A stretch of DNA of 64,000 nucleotides from Gloeocapsopsis sp. IPPAS B-1203 (lineage in GTDB: Bacteria; Cyanobacteriota; Cyanobacteriia; Cyanobacteriales; Chroococcidiopsidaceae): NCBI RefSeq assembly GCF_002749975.1, contig NZ_PEIG01000015.1:62001-126000 (forward strand), read 5' to 3'. Both the position numbers and the translations under genes were made by a program. The notes under the pieces were generated by a model. It saw nothing but the letters and a program-made list of their open reading frames with translations. It did no database searches and was not told the origin of the DNA. Positions 1 to 9,494 of this stretch are shown piece after piece. Numbering within the stretch: position 1 is the first letter of the stretch; every line of letters begins with the position of its first letter.

Positions 1-19
1 CAAAAAGGAGTTCATCACC

Positions 20-799
20 ATGTCTAAAATGTCTTCTAAAAACCACCCGCAGAAGCCCCCTGCCGCGATCGCACCCAACAAAGATTCCCGTCCGGGCTGG
101 TCTGAGATCATTGTTGGTCTTGTCGTCTTAGCGATCGTTGGATTCGGGGGTGGTTCATAACTCAAGCGGCTCGGTCTTGACCCCGTAATCTACGGTCTGA
201 TCTTCGCTGCGCTCTCCGGCATCGCCGGAACTGCCGGGTTTGTCGCGGCTGTGTTACTGCGGATTCGTTCCCTGAGCGCCTTCGGTGTACGCCCAGTTTC
301 CAAGCGCTGGCTGCGGATCGGGGTCAGAGCGGGAGTGGTTGCTTTCGTGCTCAGGATTTTGGCAGTCCTAGCTTGGATTCGGATCACCGGGGATGCCACC
401 AATATCCAGGGTATGTACACAGAGGGCGGTAGGGGTGGAGTACTGTCTCTGGTTTTGGCGACGTTGTTTCTCGGCATCCTCACGCCCGTCGGTGAGGAGT
501 TGCTCTTGCGGGGTGTCGTCGCCAACGCCCTGCTGCGCTACGGTTCATTCGTTGGGGTCGTAGGCAGCGCCCTAATCTTTGCTCTCGCTCACGGTATCAA
601 CACCGCCTTCCCCGTAGCCTTGGTGGTCGGTCTGATCGCTGGGGAGGTATTCCGCCGCAGTGGATCGGTCTGGACTGCCGTCATCGTTCACGTTGTTGTC
701 AACCTGCCAACGGTTCCGGTGATAGTGTTCGCTGGCATGGGTCTTAGCACCTCCTCAAGTCAATCAGAGCGTGCAAGCTGTCTCAGCAACGTGAAATAG
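20..799 (+). pseudogene. CPBP (CAAX/Abi) intramembrane protease, interrupted by an in-frame stop
   Basis: Reading starts at ATG 20, with AAGGAG at 5-10 as ribosome site. The frame meets TAA at 158-160 and then continues open in the same frame to the stop at 797-799. The downstream part is hydrophobic and carries the family signatures: an EExxxR motif (Glu-Glu at about 494-499), a His-containing motif near 590 and a second one near 690, which in CPBP proteins form the metal-binding intramembrane active site. About 46 codons lie before the stop, including a first membrane segment. A GTG or ATG restart could give a shorter protein lacking that segment. The region is visibly richer in GC than its neighbours, which suggests transfer. 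I call it a pseudogene, but a split or recoded gene is not excluded. Confidence 0.72.
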
Positions 800-856
800 A
801 GTCAAACGTACCGACCCAAGGAACACAATGAATAAGCCCAAATTTATTGAGGCACT

Positions 857-1477
857 ATGGCAAGTATTTTACATCTTGATTCAAGTCCACGAGGCGATCG
901 CTCCAAATCTCGCCAGTTGGCAAAGAAGTTTATCGATGCGTGGCATGACTTACATCCTGATGACGTGATCACCTATCGTGATTTAAGACAAACGCCAGTT
1001 CCTCATGTCACCGAAGACTGGATTGCGGCTGTTTTTACTGCGCCAGAAGCACTGACTCCAGAAATAGCTGAACTGCTGAAGTTTTCTGATGAGTTAGTGG
1101 ATGAGTTTTTGGCAGCCGATCGATGTGTTTTCAGTGTGCCAATGTACAACTTCAGCATTCCGTCCAATTTCAAAGCCTACATTGATCAAGTGGTTCGTGT
1201 GGGTCGCACATTCATAGAGGAGAATGGTCAAGTCAAAGGACTGGCGAACGGTAAAAAAGTTTTGTTCATCACATCACGAGGCGTTGAGTTTGAAGCAGGA
1301 TCTCCTTACGAAGGATGGGATAGTCAGGAACCTGCGCTCCGGTATGCTTTTCAATACATGGGTGTGACCGACATTCAGTTCATTCATGCCAATGGTCTAG
1401 ATATGGGAGACGAGGCACGAAAACGGGGGCTAGACGAAGCACAATCTAAAATTCAAGAGCTAGTTAATGGCTGGTAG
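857..1477 (+). CDS. azoR: FMN-dependent NADH:quinone oxidoreductase / azoreductase
   Basis: The 206-residue protein matches the AcpD/AzoR flavodoxin-fold family in length and motifs. The N-terminal strand and phosphate loop (ILHLDSSPRGDRSKS) binds FMN phosphate. The central VPMYNFSIPSNFKAYID segment is the family flavin-binding signature. A C-terminal helix ends the protein. The enzyme is cytosolic and reduces quinones and azo compounds with NADH in two-electron steps, usually as a homodimer. ATG 857 follows a short spacer from the interrupted CPBP gene, but base composition changes here, so the two need not be an operon. The reading frame is intact. Confidence 0.9.
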   Translation: MASILHLDSSPRGDRSKSRQLAKKFIDAWHDLHPDDVITYRDLRQTPVPHVTEDWIAAVFTAPEALTPEIAELLKFSDELVDEFLAADRCVFSVPMYNFSIPSNFKAYIDQVVRVGRTFIEENGQVKGLANGKKVLFITSRGVEFEAGSPYEGWDSQEPALRYAFQYMGVTDIQFIHANGLDMGDEARKRGLDEAQSKIQELVNGW

Positions 1478-1787
1478 CACTAGTCAGCGAATCAGTCGAT
1501 ATTGATGTTATCGGAAAACAGACTTAGCGATTATCTCTGGGGAACCTTGCTTCGCAAAATGACCTCCAAACAGGTTCGCTAACCCCATAAGAATCTGAAA
1601 GAAGTTGAGCGTTGACAATCATTACACTCAAGTTAGATCAGACGAGAATCCAATGCAGCTTGCATCAGACATACAACAACAGAATTGGCAAGCGATAGCG
1701 CTAGCGCGCTCGCAGAGCTTCGCACTAAGCAAGTAAAACGCCAACAGCAAGCAAAGGTACGTTCAAACGACAAACAGGAGAAAGATA
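1478..1787. other. Intergenic region with one small dispersed repeat
   Basis: No supported gene. A 27-codon ORF from ATG 1653 exists only because it reads through the palindromic repeat at 1692-1723. CAGGAG at 1775-1780 is the ribosome site for the next gene. Confidence 0.5.
1692..1723. repeat. Small dispersed palindromic repeat (SDR type)
   Basis: The stretch alternates GCGATAGCG, CTAGCGCGC and GCAGAGCTTCGC blocks and can fold on itself. Short GC-rich palindromic elements of this wording are scattered through cyanobacterial genomes. Related elements occur here at 15191-15222, 16014-16050, 24920-25075 and 57731-57758. Confidence 0.5.
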
Positions 1788-2243
1788 ATGAAATCGATCA
1801 CGACACAACGCTCAATTTCTGAAATCACTGCCATGCTTGCTAAAATCACTCTGTCAATCGTAGTCACAACAGGAGTGATTGGGGCTGTGCAAACGAATTC
1901 GGCGATCGCCACTCCCTCAGTCTAATCCTCTCCCATACTGGTTGCTACTGCCTATACGAATTTCACATTGCCAACTTTGAGGCGGGGCGATCGCGGCAGA
2001 AGTGTGCAAATGTTGCAGCAAATTCTCTCAGACAATGGTTTCTTAGGTGCCGCCGGAGTCAGGTTGAGAAATCCGAGTGGTGCCGTTGTTGATGGCGCAT
2101 TTGGTGTGATTACAGAGTCTGCGGTGAGAAACTTACAACAACGCTACAACATCCCCGTTACAGGGCAGGTCAACCCTGTGACGTGGGAGGTGCTGGATAT
2201 GCAGGAGAATCCCTATCGATCGCCGCTTCCCTGGAAATCGTAA
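1788..2243 (+). pseudogene. Exported peptidoglycan-binding (PG_binding_1) protein, interrupted by an in-frame stop
   Basis: ATG 1788 has a CAGGAG ribosome site. The first 45 codons give a signal-peptide-like N-terminus: basic residues, a hydrophobic core, then a small-residue region ending around NSAIATPSV. TAA at 1923-1925 interrupts the frame, which then stays open to 2243. The downstream part encodes a peptidoglycan-binding domain: LRRGDRGRSVQMLQQIL, then VDGAFGVITESAVRNLQQ, then TGQVNPVTWEVL. Proteins of this layout are common periplasmic wall-binding proteins in cyanobacteria. A CAA glutamine codon changed to TAA would explain the stop. Restart at an internal codon would give a protein without an export signal. 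Confidence 0.75.
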
Positions 2244-2299
2244 GAAGAACGGAGATTATAAACCTCGATTTAGATGAGCGCAGTTTGCTTCGCGAGTTT

Positions 2300-2675
2300 T
2301 CTGAGATATTGTCAAGTCTGGTGTATGGGGAAAATTAGGCGGCCTCGTTTTGACGAGCGTGATCGGGTAGCGCTTCGACTCTCACGCCATCGGTGAACTT
2401 GACTTTCTCAATCACTTGTGCCAAGCGGTCGAACTTTTGAATTCGCAACCAGCGTTGCTGGGCGCTTTGCACCAACTTGAACACCAACGAGAGAATGCAA
2501 GGGTTGTGAAACACACCCGCGTGTTTTGTCGGTTCGCAAGCGCACGGTGGCAAAGGTCGATTCAATTGGGTTCGAGGTGCGGATGTGTAACCAGTGTTCT
2601 GCCGGGAAGTTGTAAAACGCCAGCAGTGCCGTTCGGTCTTTGCTCAAGCACTCGACAGTTTTCGGGTACTTTGAT
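2300..2675 (-). mobile_element. IS256-family transposase remnant, C-terminal part, frameshifted
   Basis: Two overlapping minus-strand frames together give the C-terminal third of a Mutator/IS256 transposase. Frame one reads YPKTVECLSKDRTALLAFY, then FPAEHWLHIRTSNPIESTF, then TVRLRT. Frame two continues LVFKLVQSAQQRW and ends at VRVEALPDHARQNEAA (stop at 2335). A frameshift lies near 2480-2520. The N-terminal two thirds, including the first DDE residues, are missing. The AT-rich text at 2300-2334 may be the element's end. It cannot encode a working transposase. Confidence 0.8.
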
Positions 2676-2681
2676 TAGGTA

Positions 2682-2721
2682 TGTTTACCACAAAGAATAT
2701 AAAATACTGTGTGGTTAAACA
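2682..2721. repeat. Imperfect inverted repeat before the Tn3 transposase remnant
   Basis: TGTTTACCACA at 2682-2692 is mirrored by TGTGTGGTTAAACA at 2708-2721, around a 15-base AT-rich centre. It lies between the IS256 remnant and the Tn3 transposase start, and could be an operator or part of a resolution site. Function is not established. Confidence 0.4.
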
Positions 2722-2781
2722 GTGAGGGATAAATGTATTTTCAGTCACTTCTTGCTGTTTTGTGTTGTAAATATCACTGGA

Positions 2782-3870
2782 ATGACCTTAATAGACCGTA
2801 CAGCTTATCCCAGATTTAAACAATTTCCCGATGCCAAGGAGCTTGCAGAACTTTATACACCAACGCCAGAAGAAATTAAATTAGCAAAGTCTAAAACCAA
2901 GAGCCACGAAGGGTTTCTCAGCTTCATTGTCATGTTAAAATCCTTTCAACGGCTTGGTTATTTTCCTCATCCAGAACTGGTTCCCATCGCGGTAAGACGA
3001 CATCTACGGTCGTGTTTAAATTTACATTCTTGGGTAAAAGCAATCCCAAGAGATCGTCAACGCTACTCCTACCAAAAGACGATTCGGGATTACCTGAAAG
3101 TTAAACAGTACGATAAAGCAGGTCAAAGATTAATAGCCGCATTAGTTGCAGAAGCTACTGAGGTAAAAGACCACCCTGCTGATTTAATCAATGTAGCAAT
3201 TGAAGAATTAGTTAAAGAACGATACGAGTTACCAGCATTTAGCACTCTTGACCGATTAATTCGTCACATTCGTTCAATGGTTAATAATCGCCTGTTTGCA
3301 CTTTGTTCTGAGGGTCTTTCCATCAATGAGCAGATTTATCTAGACCAATTGCTAGTGGTTACAAATAATGAGGTAGATGAAAATGCCACTCTTAATTTAC
3401 TGAAATCGCCACCTAAAAGCGCCAAACTTAGTGCGATTAAACTCATACAAAATAAATTTGATATTCTTATGACCTTTGGTGATGCCAAGCGACTGCTGCA
3501 AAGTATTGCTATCACCAAAGTTAGACATTTTGCGGCACAGGCTAGGGCTTTGGATATCTTGGAATTTCAATATCAATTTACCCAAACGTCGGACGTTGCT
3601 GTTATGTCTATTGTACGAAGCACAGGTTAACACCCGCGATTATCTTGTTGATATGTTTAATAAACATATCCTCAAGATTCAAAATAATGCTAAACAGCGA
3701 TTGCAGGAATTACGTGACAAACATTTGACGGAAACATCAGAGTTATTGGCTACTTTTGGGCGAGTATTAAAAGCATCTACAAAAGCCAAAGAAACTCAGG
3801 ATAATGCTGTTTTTGGAGAACAGGTGCAATCAATTCTAGATGAACATGGTGGTACAGAATTGCTGTTACA
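2782..3870 (+). pseudogene. Tn3-family transposase remnant (N-terminal DUF4158 region), frameshifted and truncated
   Basis: The ATG at 2782 begins the family's N-terminal region (MTLIDRTAYPRFKQF, then LYTPTPEEI). The frame continues to about 3578, where it shifts; the other frame carries on with PKRRTLLLCLLYEAQVNTRD and then LDEHGGTELLL. Homology stops near 3868-3872, where sequence complementary to the TonB receptor begins. A full Tn3 transposase is about 950-1000 residues; only about 360 codons remain and the whole catalytic DDE domain is gone. No resolvase or 38-bp terminal repeats are visible. It is a dead relic marking a deletion or insertion endpoint. Confidence 0.85.
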
Positions 3871-5610
3871 GTCGGTTCTAGTATTCAAGAAGAAGCGGTC
3901 TTGCAGGTCTTCTCGATCAGGAAATGAAGCAAGACCATAGACTGGATCAAAAATGTTGATACTGGGAGCGCCACCAAAATCAAAGTAATTATTGTAGACA
4001 TTGGTATCTCGATTTAGATCAACCCCGAACAAAAGTGTATGACCGACTGATCCCGTTCTAAACTCACCAGCTAGAGTTGTTTGGAGGGAATAGCTTTCAA
4101 TGTGAGATTCACTGTCAGTCCAAGTTCTAGCTAATATGCCTGTATTCTCATCAAGGTTATCAGGTTCCACCGCCCTGTAACCTCCATTCGTTGAGGAGAA
4201 GCGAAACGCATTGCGAAGTGACCAGTTGTCACTAAAGCGATGCTCCAAACGATAACTGGCACTAAACCCTTCGGCTGTGATGCGATCGTCTGGCTCACCT
4301 AGAACACGATCGTAGGGAATATCTGCAATACCAGTCCCGAACGCAAGAATTCCTCGATCGAAGGGTCTAGTATCATTTAAGTATTCAAAGTTAAGAGCAA
4401 AGTCGGTGCGATCGCTAATTCGCCAAGCAACAACCGGAGAAACAAAGATCCGCTCAATGTTTTGATCAAAATCACGAAAACTATTTCCATTTTCATATAC
4501 AGCATTGAGTCGATAGAGCAACGTTCCGTCTGGGTTTAGTGAACCTGACAGATCAATGCTGGGTCGAATCAGACCAAAGTTTCCTCCTTGCAGCTCAATG
4601 GAGTAGAAAGGGAACTCTAATGGTTGTTCTGTAATAACGTTAATGACCCCACCAGGTTCAAGTGTGCCGTATAGTACGGAAGCAGGTCCTTTAAGAACCT
4701 CGATCCTTTCAACATTAGCAGATTCTATGAAACTGCTTTGGGTGTTATTTCGGAATCCTCTCAAGCCATCTTGTAGAATAACACCTTGCTCAAACCCACG
4801 AATAATGAAGGTGTCACGAGTGTTACCAAATGTATTTGCTTCTACGACTCCTGATATATTGCGAACAGCATCTCTCAGTTGAATAACTTGCTGGTCTACC
4901 AGGACTTGCTTCGGAATCACCTGGATCGATTGAGGAATATCTCGCAACGGTGTATCAGTTCTGGTTGCTGTTGTCGCATTGTCAGCAGCATATCCCGATT
5001 CTTGTTCACCCGTGACTACAACCTGAATCGCATCATTGTCTTCTTCACTAACTTCTGTACCAGGAGAAAGACTTACAATCAAGCCTGGTTCCGCCTGTCT
5101 TACTTCAGCAACAGGAGGTGAATTCAATCCTGTAATGGCGATCCGAACCCAGTTTCCTGGCAAAGGGGTGATAGATACTAGGGCAATATCTTCTGATGGA
5201 TTGGTAGCTTGAAATTCCTCACCGTCTGGTAAGTTCAACACTGCATTAGGGATATCTACAATCAGGGCATTGCCTACAGCGGATGTTGACGGTTGTTCTA
5301 GTTCTCCTGTGCTGTCTAAAATGATCTCTATCCCGCTATCGGTAGAATTCAATTGCACGCCTGTAATTTGTACTGCTGTTGAGGAGTGGGCAAGCCAGCT
5401 TGCCCACTCCTCAACAGTGAGGGCAGGCTGTTCCACATCACTGAGTTGAGGGATTTAGTCGGCGGGAATCGTTGACAACGCATCAGATTCTGTTGCTTCC
5501 AGGTTCGTATCTGCCCGAACTGGTTGTGTCACAAGTAACCAAACAGCTTGGGTTAAGCACCCAATCAAAGCGATCGTCCATATACCATTCCACTGCTGTG
5601 GTTGTCTCAT
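3870..5610 (-). pseudogene. TonB-dependent siderophore receptor, 3' truncated and with an in-frame stop near the N-terminus
   Basis: Reading on the minus strand starts at ATG 5610 with a signal peptide (hydrophobic core IALIGCLTQAVWLLV). The frame meets TAA at 5455-5457, then stays open to the Tn3 junction near 3870. Visible parts are an AMIN-like N-terminal domain (VQITGVQL, DSGIEIILDS), a plug domain (TRTDTPLRDIPQSIQVIP, VLYGTLEPGGVINVITEQP) and about two thirds of the beta barrel. The remaining barrel strands are missing, so no functional receptor is possible. The layout copies the intact receptor at 16631-19117, and an AraC regulator lies just upstream in both cases. Confidence 0.88.
5376..5417. 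repeat. Perfect 42-base palindrome (20-base arms, 2-base spacer) inside the TonB pseudogene
   Basis: CTGTTGAGGAGTGGGCAAGC at 5376-5395 is the exact reverse complement of 5398-5417, separated by CA. It lies in the segment that codes for EEWASWLAHSS, between the signal peptide and the AMIN-like domain. Such symmetry is unusual inside coding sequence. Confidence 0.85.
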
Positions 5611-5646
5611 ACTATTCCCTCACACCTACTCGTTCTATACACTAAG

Positions 5647-5661
5647 TGAGAAAACTTCTCA
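5647..5661. promoter_or_regulatory. Candidate operator, inverted repeat TGAGAA-AAC-TTCTCA
   Basis: A perfect 6-base inverted repeat with a 3-base centre sits 36 bases upstream of the TonB pseudogene start and downstream of the AraC regulator gene. The place fits a regulator site, but AraC proteins more often bind direct repeats, so the assignment is tentative. Confidence 0.3.
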
Positions 5662-5731
5662 TAAGAAGAGTCAAACAAAATAATATAAGGTGTGAACTAG
5701 TAAATCTTTTTCTAACCGGATCATTCTTTTT

Positions 5732-6643
5732 CTAGCTGGATCTTTTTTCTGTCATTACTCGATAGGAACGAGGACTCATGCCAAATTTTTTCCGAAATGT
5801 AGTACTGAATGATGCAGGACAAGCATAACCAATGGCATAAGCAATTTCGGTTAAGCTGAGTTGAGTCTCTTGTAGCAGGTGTACAGCCCGCTCCATACGG
5901 CGTTCGTGCAAATAGCCAAAGACCGTTGTGTCGAACACTTGCCGAAAGCCTACTTTAAGCTTGTAGTCATTCAACCCAACTTGCCGTGCTAGCTCAATTA
6001 AAGATGGTGGGTTCTCCAAGCATTGATTCAGTAAATCTTTTGCTTCATAAATACAAGCAATATCCCTTGCTCGAAGACTATTGCACTCCTTGATGTTCTG
6101 TTCTGTCAACTGCGCAAACTGCAAGGTGATAATTTCTAAAACCTTACTTTCCAAGTAAAGACGTGTCATCATACCCTGATAAGGGCAACTTAAGATGTGC
6201 TGCCAAGCCACTTGCACCACAGCCGTCATCTTACCTACAGAACGGTTGAAATACACTCTTTCGTCGCCCTCGATGAACGCTTTCAGAGCACAGGGAAATG
6301 AGTCGATCGACTCCATGCTGAAGGTTCTTAAAAAATCAGGCTCTATATGAATTCTAGTTCTCAGTAGACGCGAGCGAGCAGCATACGTTTCAATCTCTGT
6401 AGCTCCATGAACACAGCACAAATATCCTTCACCTGCAACTTCATCAAATACATCGTTTTGAAACACCTCTTGCCGTACTTGATGATTTCCTAATAACTGG
6501 AATCCTAATATCAGCTTGCTTCGCTCACAATGTTGCTCCTTCAAACTCCAACTGTATTGATTTTCCTCATCATAGGTACAAATATAAAGTCCAGGACGCA
6601 ACAGAATCTCTCCAACAGGCTTTACCGAAGGGGGTGTCTCCAC
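5732..6643 (-). CDS. AraC-family (PchR-like) transcriptional regulator
   Basis: The 303-residue protein ends with the AraC double helix-turn-helix. The first helix pair lies around PSLIELARQVGLNDYKLKVG and the second around LSLTEIAYAIGYACPASFS, followed by the FRKKFGMSPRSYR signature. The N-terminal part is a variable sensor domain, as in PchR-type regulators that respond to ferric siderophores. The start is GTG 6643; TGA lies a few codons upstream in frame, so no longer form exists. It sits 121 bases upstream of the decayed TonB receptor on the same strand, mirroring the intact pair at 16.6-20.3 kb. It probably once activated that receptor. Confidence 0.85.
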   Translation of the reverse strand: METPPSVKPVGEILLRPGLYICTYDEENQYSWSLKEQHCERSKLILGFQLLGNHQVRQEVFQNDVFDEVAGEGYLCCVHGATEIETYAARSRLLRTRIHIEPDFLRTFSMESIDSFPCALKAFIEGDERVYFNRSVGKMTAVVQVAWQHILSCPYQGMMTRLYLESKVLEIITLQFAQLTEQNIKECNSLRARDIACIYEAKDLLNQCLENPPSLIELARQVGLNDYKLKVGFRQVFDTTVFGYLHERRMERAVHLLQETQLSLTEIAYAIGYACPASFSTTFRKKFGMSPRSYRVMTEKRSS

Positions 6644-6956
6644 TCTACAGTGCTGTCAAATCCATCAGAGTGATAGGCGGCTTCCCCCTTCTTTTGTAGT
6701 TCCGCTTTTAATTCACAAAAATCTGTCAGTGTGATGACTCTATCCATCTTTAAATTGGCGATCGCTCACATAGCAGCCTCGGAATTTAACTTCTCACTTT
6801 GCTTAATGCAAAATTCTAGCATTAAATTTTATTACTAAACTGAGATAACAACAATTGCTCTATATTTTTTGGCAACACAACCCTTACTTCAAGCAACTTC
6901 TCAAGAAACCTCGATAATCTTGTTTGCAACTGCAACTAAATAAGGTAGTTTTTCTC

Positions 6957-7055
6957 CTATTGATTAGTGAAGACAGTTCTCAAACCAGCGCGAACAGCAC
7001 CAGCAATATCCCAAGCATGAGCAGCAACCATCCAGGTAGCGCTTGCAGTACTCTG
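6957..7055 (-). pseudogene. C-terminal fragment of a haloacid-dehalogenase-type hydrolase
   Basis: The minus strand between 7055 and the TAG at 6957-6959 reads WMVAAHAWDIAGAVRAGLRT and then VFTNQ. This is the recognisable C-terminal motif of type II haloacid dehalogenases (HAD superfamily), in which the Asp after HAW is an active-site acidic residue. Upstream it runs straight into the stop region of the PF10118-type gene, so the rest of the HAD gene has been lost. The remaining text from 6644 to 6956 holds no gene I can support. Confidence 0.6.
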
Positions 7056-7056
7056 T

Positions 7057-7887
7057 TTAACTAATCGCCGATGGTGGAAAAATCTGTTCTCCGTAGTAAC
7101 GGTCATCTCGCTGGGAGGGATGAAATCCAGGTCGGAAGTAGGGAATGATATGTCGCACAGTTCGAGGAATCAAGCAATATTCTGTTAAAAACAACTTGTT
7201 CAGATCAGAGAGTGTTTTGAAACTCACAAATCTGGGATCTTGAGTAGCCAAAAGCAGCATTCCAATCACCATAAAACTCACAACGATCGCCATTCCCCAT
7301 AATCCCCCTAAGACTCTTCGCCAATAAGATCCGTCAACTGTCTCCAACAGGTCGAAGGCAATGTTCTTGTGTTCTAGTTCTTCAGCAGCGTGCCATTCCC
7401 AAAGGGCTTTCATTGCTGGGTGGGCTGGCGCTAATATGTTGTGACGAAGGGTAACTTCCGATAGAGATGCTGTGAGATGTTCAAACCCCGCGATCGCTGC
7501 CAGTTGAAAAGAGAGTCCCAACTGCGGCATCAGTTGCCCAAAGAACCAGTGGATGAGCTTCAAATAGGTCTCAAAGTGGTAATTTTGATTGCGGAGGATC
7601 TCGTTATACTGCTGATGTGCTTGGCTATGGTTGGCTTCCTGCCCGATTAGCCCACTCGCCTGCGATCGCACTGGATCTTGGAGATGCCGGAGTTGACCTT
7701 GAACTGCTCGTACCATGTAAGCCTCAAATGCTGGCAAGAACAGATTTGTGCCGTTAAACAACTGGGTTATGATTGAGTTATTTTGAAACCAAAGACGAGG
7801 AGTCTGAGAATCAAACTGGAGAGCTATCCGACGGGGGCTAATCTGTTGGGGGTTAAACGGTTTAAGCGAAGTGGAGTTGATAGTCAT
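7057..7887 (-). CDS. Predicted metal-dependent hydrolase (PF10118-type)
   Basis: I start the protein at ATG 7887 (MTINSTSLKPFNPQQISPRR, 276 residues); a longer reading to 7953 adds 22 residues that look unconserved. The protein is largely helical. It has conserved Glu and His groups (GQEANHSQAHQQYN, then EWHAAEELEHKNIAFD) that look like a di-metal helical-bundle site. One or two hydrophobic segments follow (VVSFMVIGMLLLATQ). These features match the family annotated as predicted metal-dependent hydrolases; the substrate is unknown. It lies 141 bases downstream of the transporter gene on the same strand and may be cotranscribed with it. Confidence 0.75.
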   Translation of the reverse strand: MTINSTSLKPFNPQQISPRRIALQFDSQTPRLWFQNNSIITQLFNGTNLFLPAFEAYMVRAVQGQLRHLQDPVRSQASGLIGQEANHSQAHQQYNEILRNQNYHFETYLKLIHWFFGQLMPQLGLSFQLAAIAGFEHLTASLSEVTLRHNILAPAHPAMKALWEWHAAEELEHKNIAFDLLETVDGSYWRRVLGGLWGMAIVVSFMVIGMLLLATQDPRFVSFKTLSDLNKLFLTEYCLIPRTVRHIIPYFRPGFHPSQRDDRYYGEQIFPPSAIS

Positions 7888-8028
7888 CTCGATGACGCAG
7901 CTAAGAAGCAAAACTGGTTCTGCGAATAATTCTATCCTCCCAGCCTGTCTCAATCGAGCTTGGAAATTGTACTGTAATGCTCTGTTACACCACAGGCAAA
8001 ATCAAATATGCTACCTCGTGCAATGACA

Positions 8029-9381
8029 CTAACGATGGGTGCGATCGCCCTGCTTAGAATTGAAAAGATGTTGTTCTTGTGGAGTATCGCCCAGCTGATA
8101 ACCGAGAAATGCTATAACTCCTAGCATTGCCAACAAGCCAGTAACCAAGAAAGCAATTCGTACACCAAGCGGATTAGTTGCTGTATATCCATAGCTCTCA
8201 AAAATAAATGGCAGAATTAAAGCCGCCACAGAAGGTCCAACTCCAACTGCTAGCGAAAACGTGCCGTAATAAATTGCTTCTCGACGGTGAGTAGTCAATA
8301 ATTCGTCATAATCGACCACACTTCCCATCATGGCAAATACAAGCACGAAATATCCCCCTAAAAGCGGTCCAAGCAGCGCCAGCATCAGCAGAGCATGAGC
8401 CATCACTCCAATCCCAGGTAGCAGCCCAACGGTAAAGGTGAGGCTGGAAACCACAGCCAAACCCAGCATGGCGAACCTCAGTAACGAGCGGTTAGCATAT
8501 CGTTGACTCAACCAATTCCATGTAGGTGCAGACACAACCATTGTCAATACCACTACAGCTTGAAAGATACTGACATCAGCTTCACTCCTACCGACTACCA
8601 ATGTGACAAAGTAGGGCAAATTCGCAAGCAGCATGGAATAAGCAACATGAATGATCAAAGTGGAAGCAAACAAACTTAAAAACTGGCGGTTTTTAAACGT
8701 GAGATGCAGACTTGACCACAAGCTCAGCGAACCACCTGTGGAGCGGTGTTTTTCTCGCAATCCAAACAACGTCAACCAAACACTAACTAGCCCTATACCA
8801 CCGACTACTAAAGCCATTGCTAGAGCACCAGCATGACTAAATAGTGGCGAAGCTAATAACGCCCCAAGCAGTACACCCGTTGTGCCAAAGATATTTTTCC
8901 ACATACTGAGAGTGACATACTCAGCAGGTACTGCTGCCATTTCTGGCAAGCTACCATCGTAAGGAATGCTGATCAAGCTCAAGCATGTATAAAAAGCAGT
9001 TGTCACAAAAAAAAAGTAGATTGCATTCAGTAGACTGGGGCTAGTTACTGGAGGCGTCCAAAGTAAAAGCAGCGCTATGACACAAACTGGAGTAGCAAAC
9101 ATAAGAAAGGGACGACGACGACCCCAACGGCTGTGGTTAACATCACTCCAATAACCAATAAGCGGGTCAATAATGGCATCCCATAATCTACCAACGACTA
9201 GCAGTATCCCCGCCAGAGTAACAGATAAATATTGAGTACGTCCTGAGTCGGGTGGTGGCGCGTAAAAGTAGAGCAACCAAGTCGAGACAGTAATACTAAT
9301 GATGTTAAGACCAGCAGAAGCACAACTGTAGAGTAGGATTTGCCCAAGAGTTAAGGAAGATCTGATTCGAGTTTCTGGCAT
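8029..9381 (-). CDS. MFS transporter of the GPH (glycoside-pentoside-hexuronide:cation) type
   Basis: The 450-residue protein has about 12 hydrophobic segments, as expected for a full-length inner-membrane symporter. Near the N-terminus it carries the GPH/MelB-like signature with charged residues in a membrane-adjacent loop: GRLWDAIIDPLIGYWSD followed by RWGRRRPFL. Members couple sugar or other organic solute uptake to Na+ or H+. ATG 9381 begins MPETRIRSSLTLGQILLYS. No sugar-utilisation genes lie next to it, so the substrate cannot be inferred. The frame is intact. Confidence 0.85.
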   Translation of the reverse strand: MPETRIRSSLTLGQILLYSCASAGLNIISITVSTWLLYFYAPPPDSGRTQYLSVTLAGILLVVGRLWDAIIDPLIGYWSDVNHSRWGRRRPFLMFATPVCVIALLLLWTPPVTSPSLLNAIYFFFVTTAFYTCLSLISIPYDGSLPEMAAVPAEYVTLSMWKNIFGTTGVLLGALLASPLFSHAGALAMALVVGGIGLVSVWLTLFGLREKHRSTGGSLSLWSSLHLTFKNRQFLSLFASTLIIHVAYSMLLANLPYFVTLVVGRSEADVSIFQAVVVLTMVVSAPTWNWLSQRYANRSLLRFAMLGLAVVSSLTFTVGLLPGIGVMAHALLMLALLGPLLGGYFVLVFAMMGSVVDYDELLTTHRREAIYYGTFSLAVGVGPSVAALILPFIFESYGYTATNPLGVRIAFLVTGLLAMLGVIAFLGYQLGDTPQEQHLFNSKQGDRTHR

Positions 9382-9494
9382 GAACTAGCCTGAACAAGGA
9401 GTTGCTGAAAACAATCTTCTACCTCTCACAAGTATGCCGCAGTAAGAACAAGAGAATATTTACACTACCAAAGGTGAGATAGAATTGTGCGCTT

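Noticed and set aside
190-525. Minus-strand ORF of 111 codons opposite the CPBP gene
   Set aside because: It mirrors a GC-rich real gene, has low-complexity Arg/Thr/Pro composition and no motif or ribosome site.
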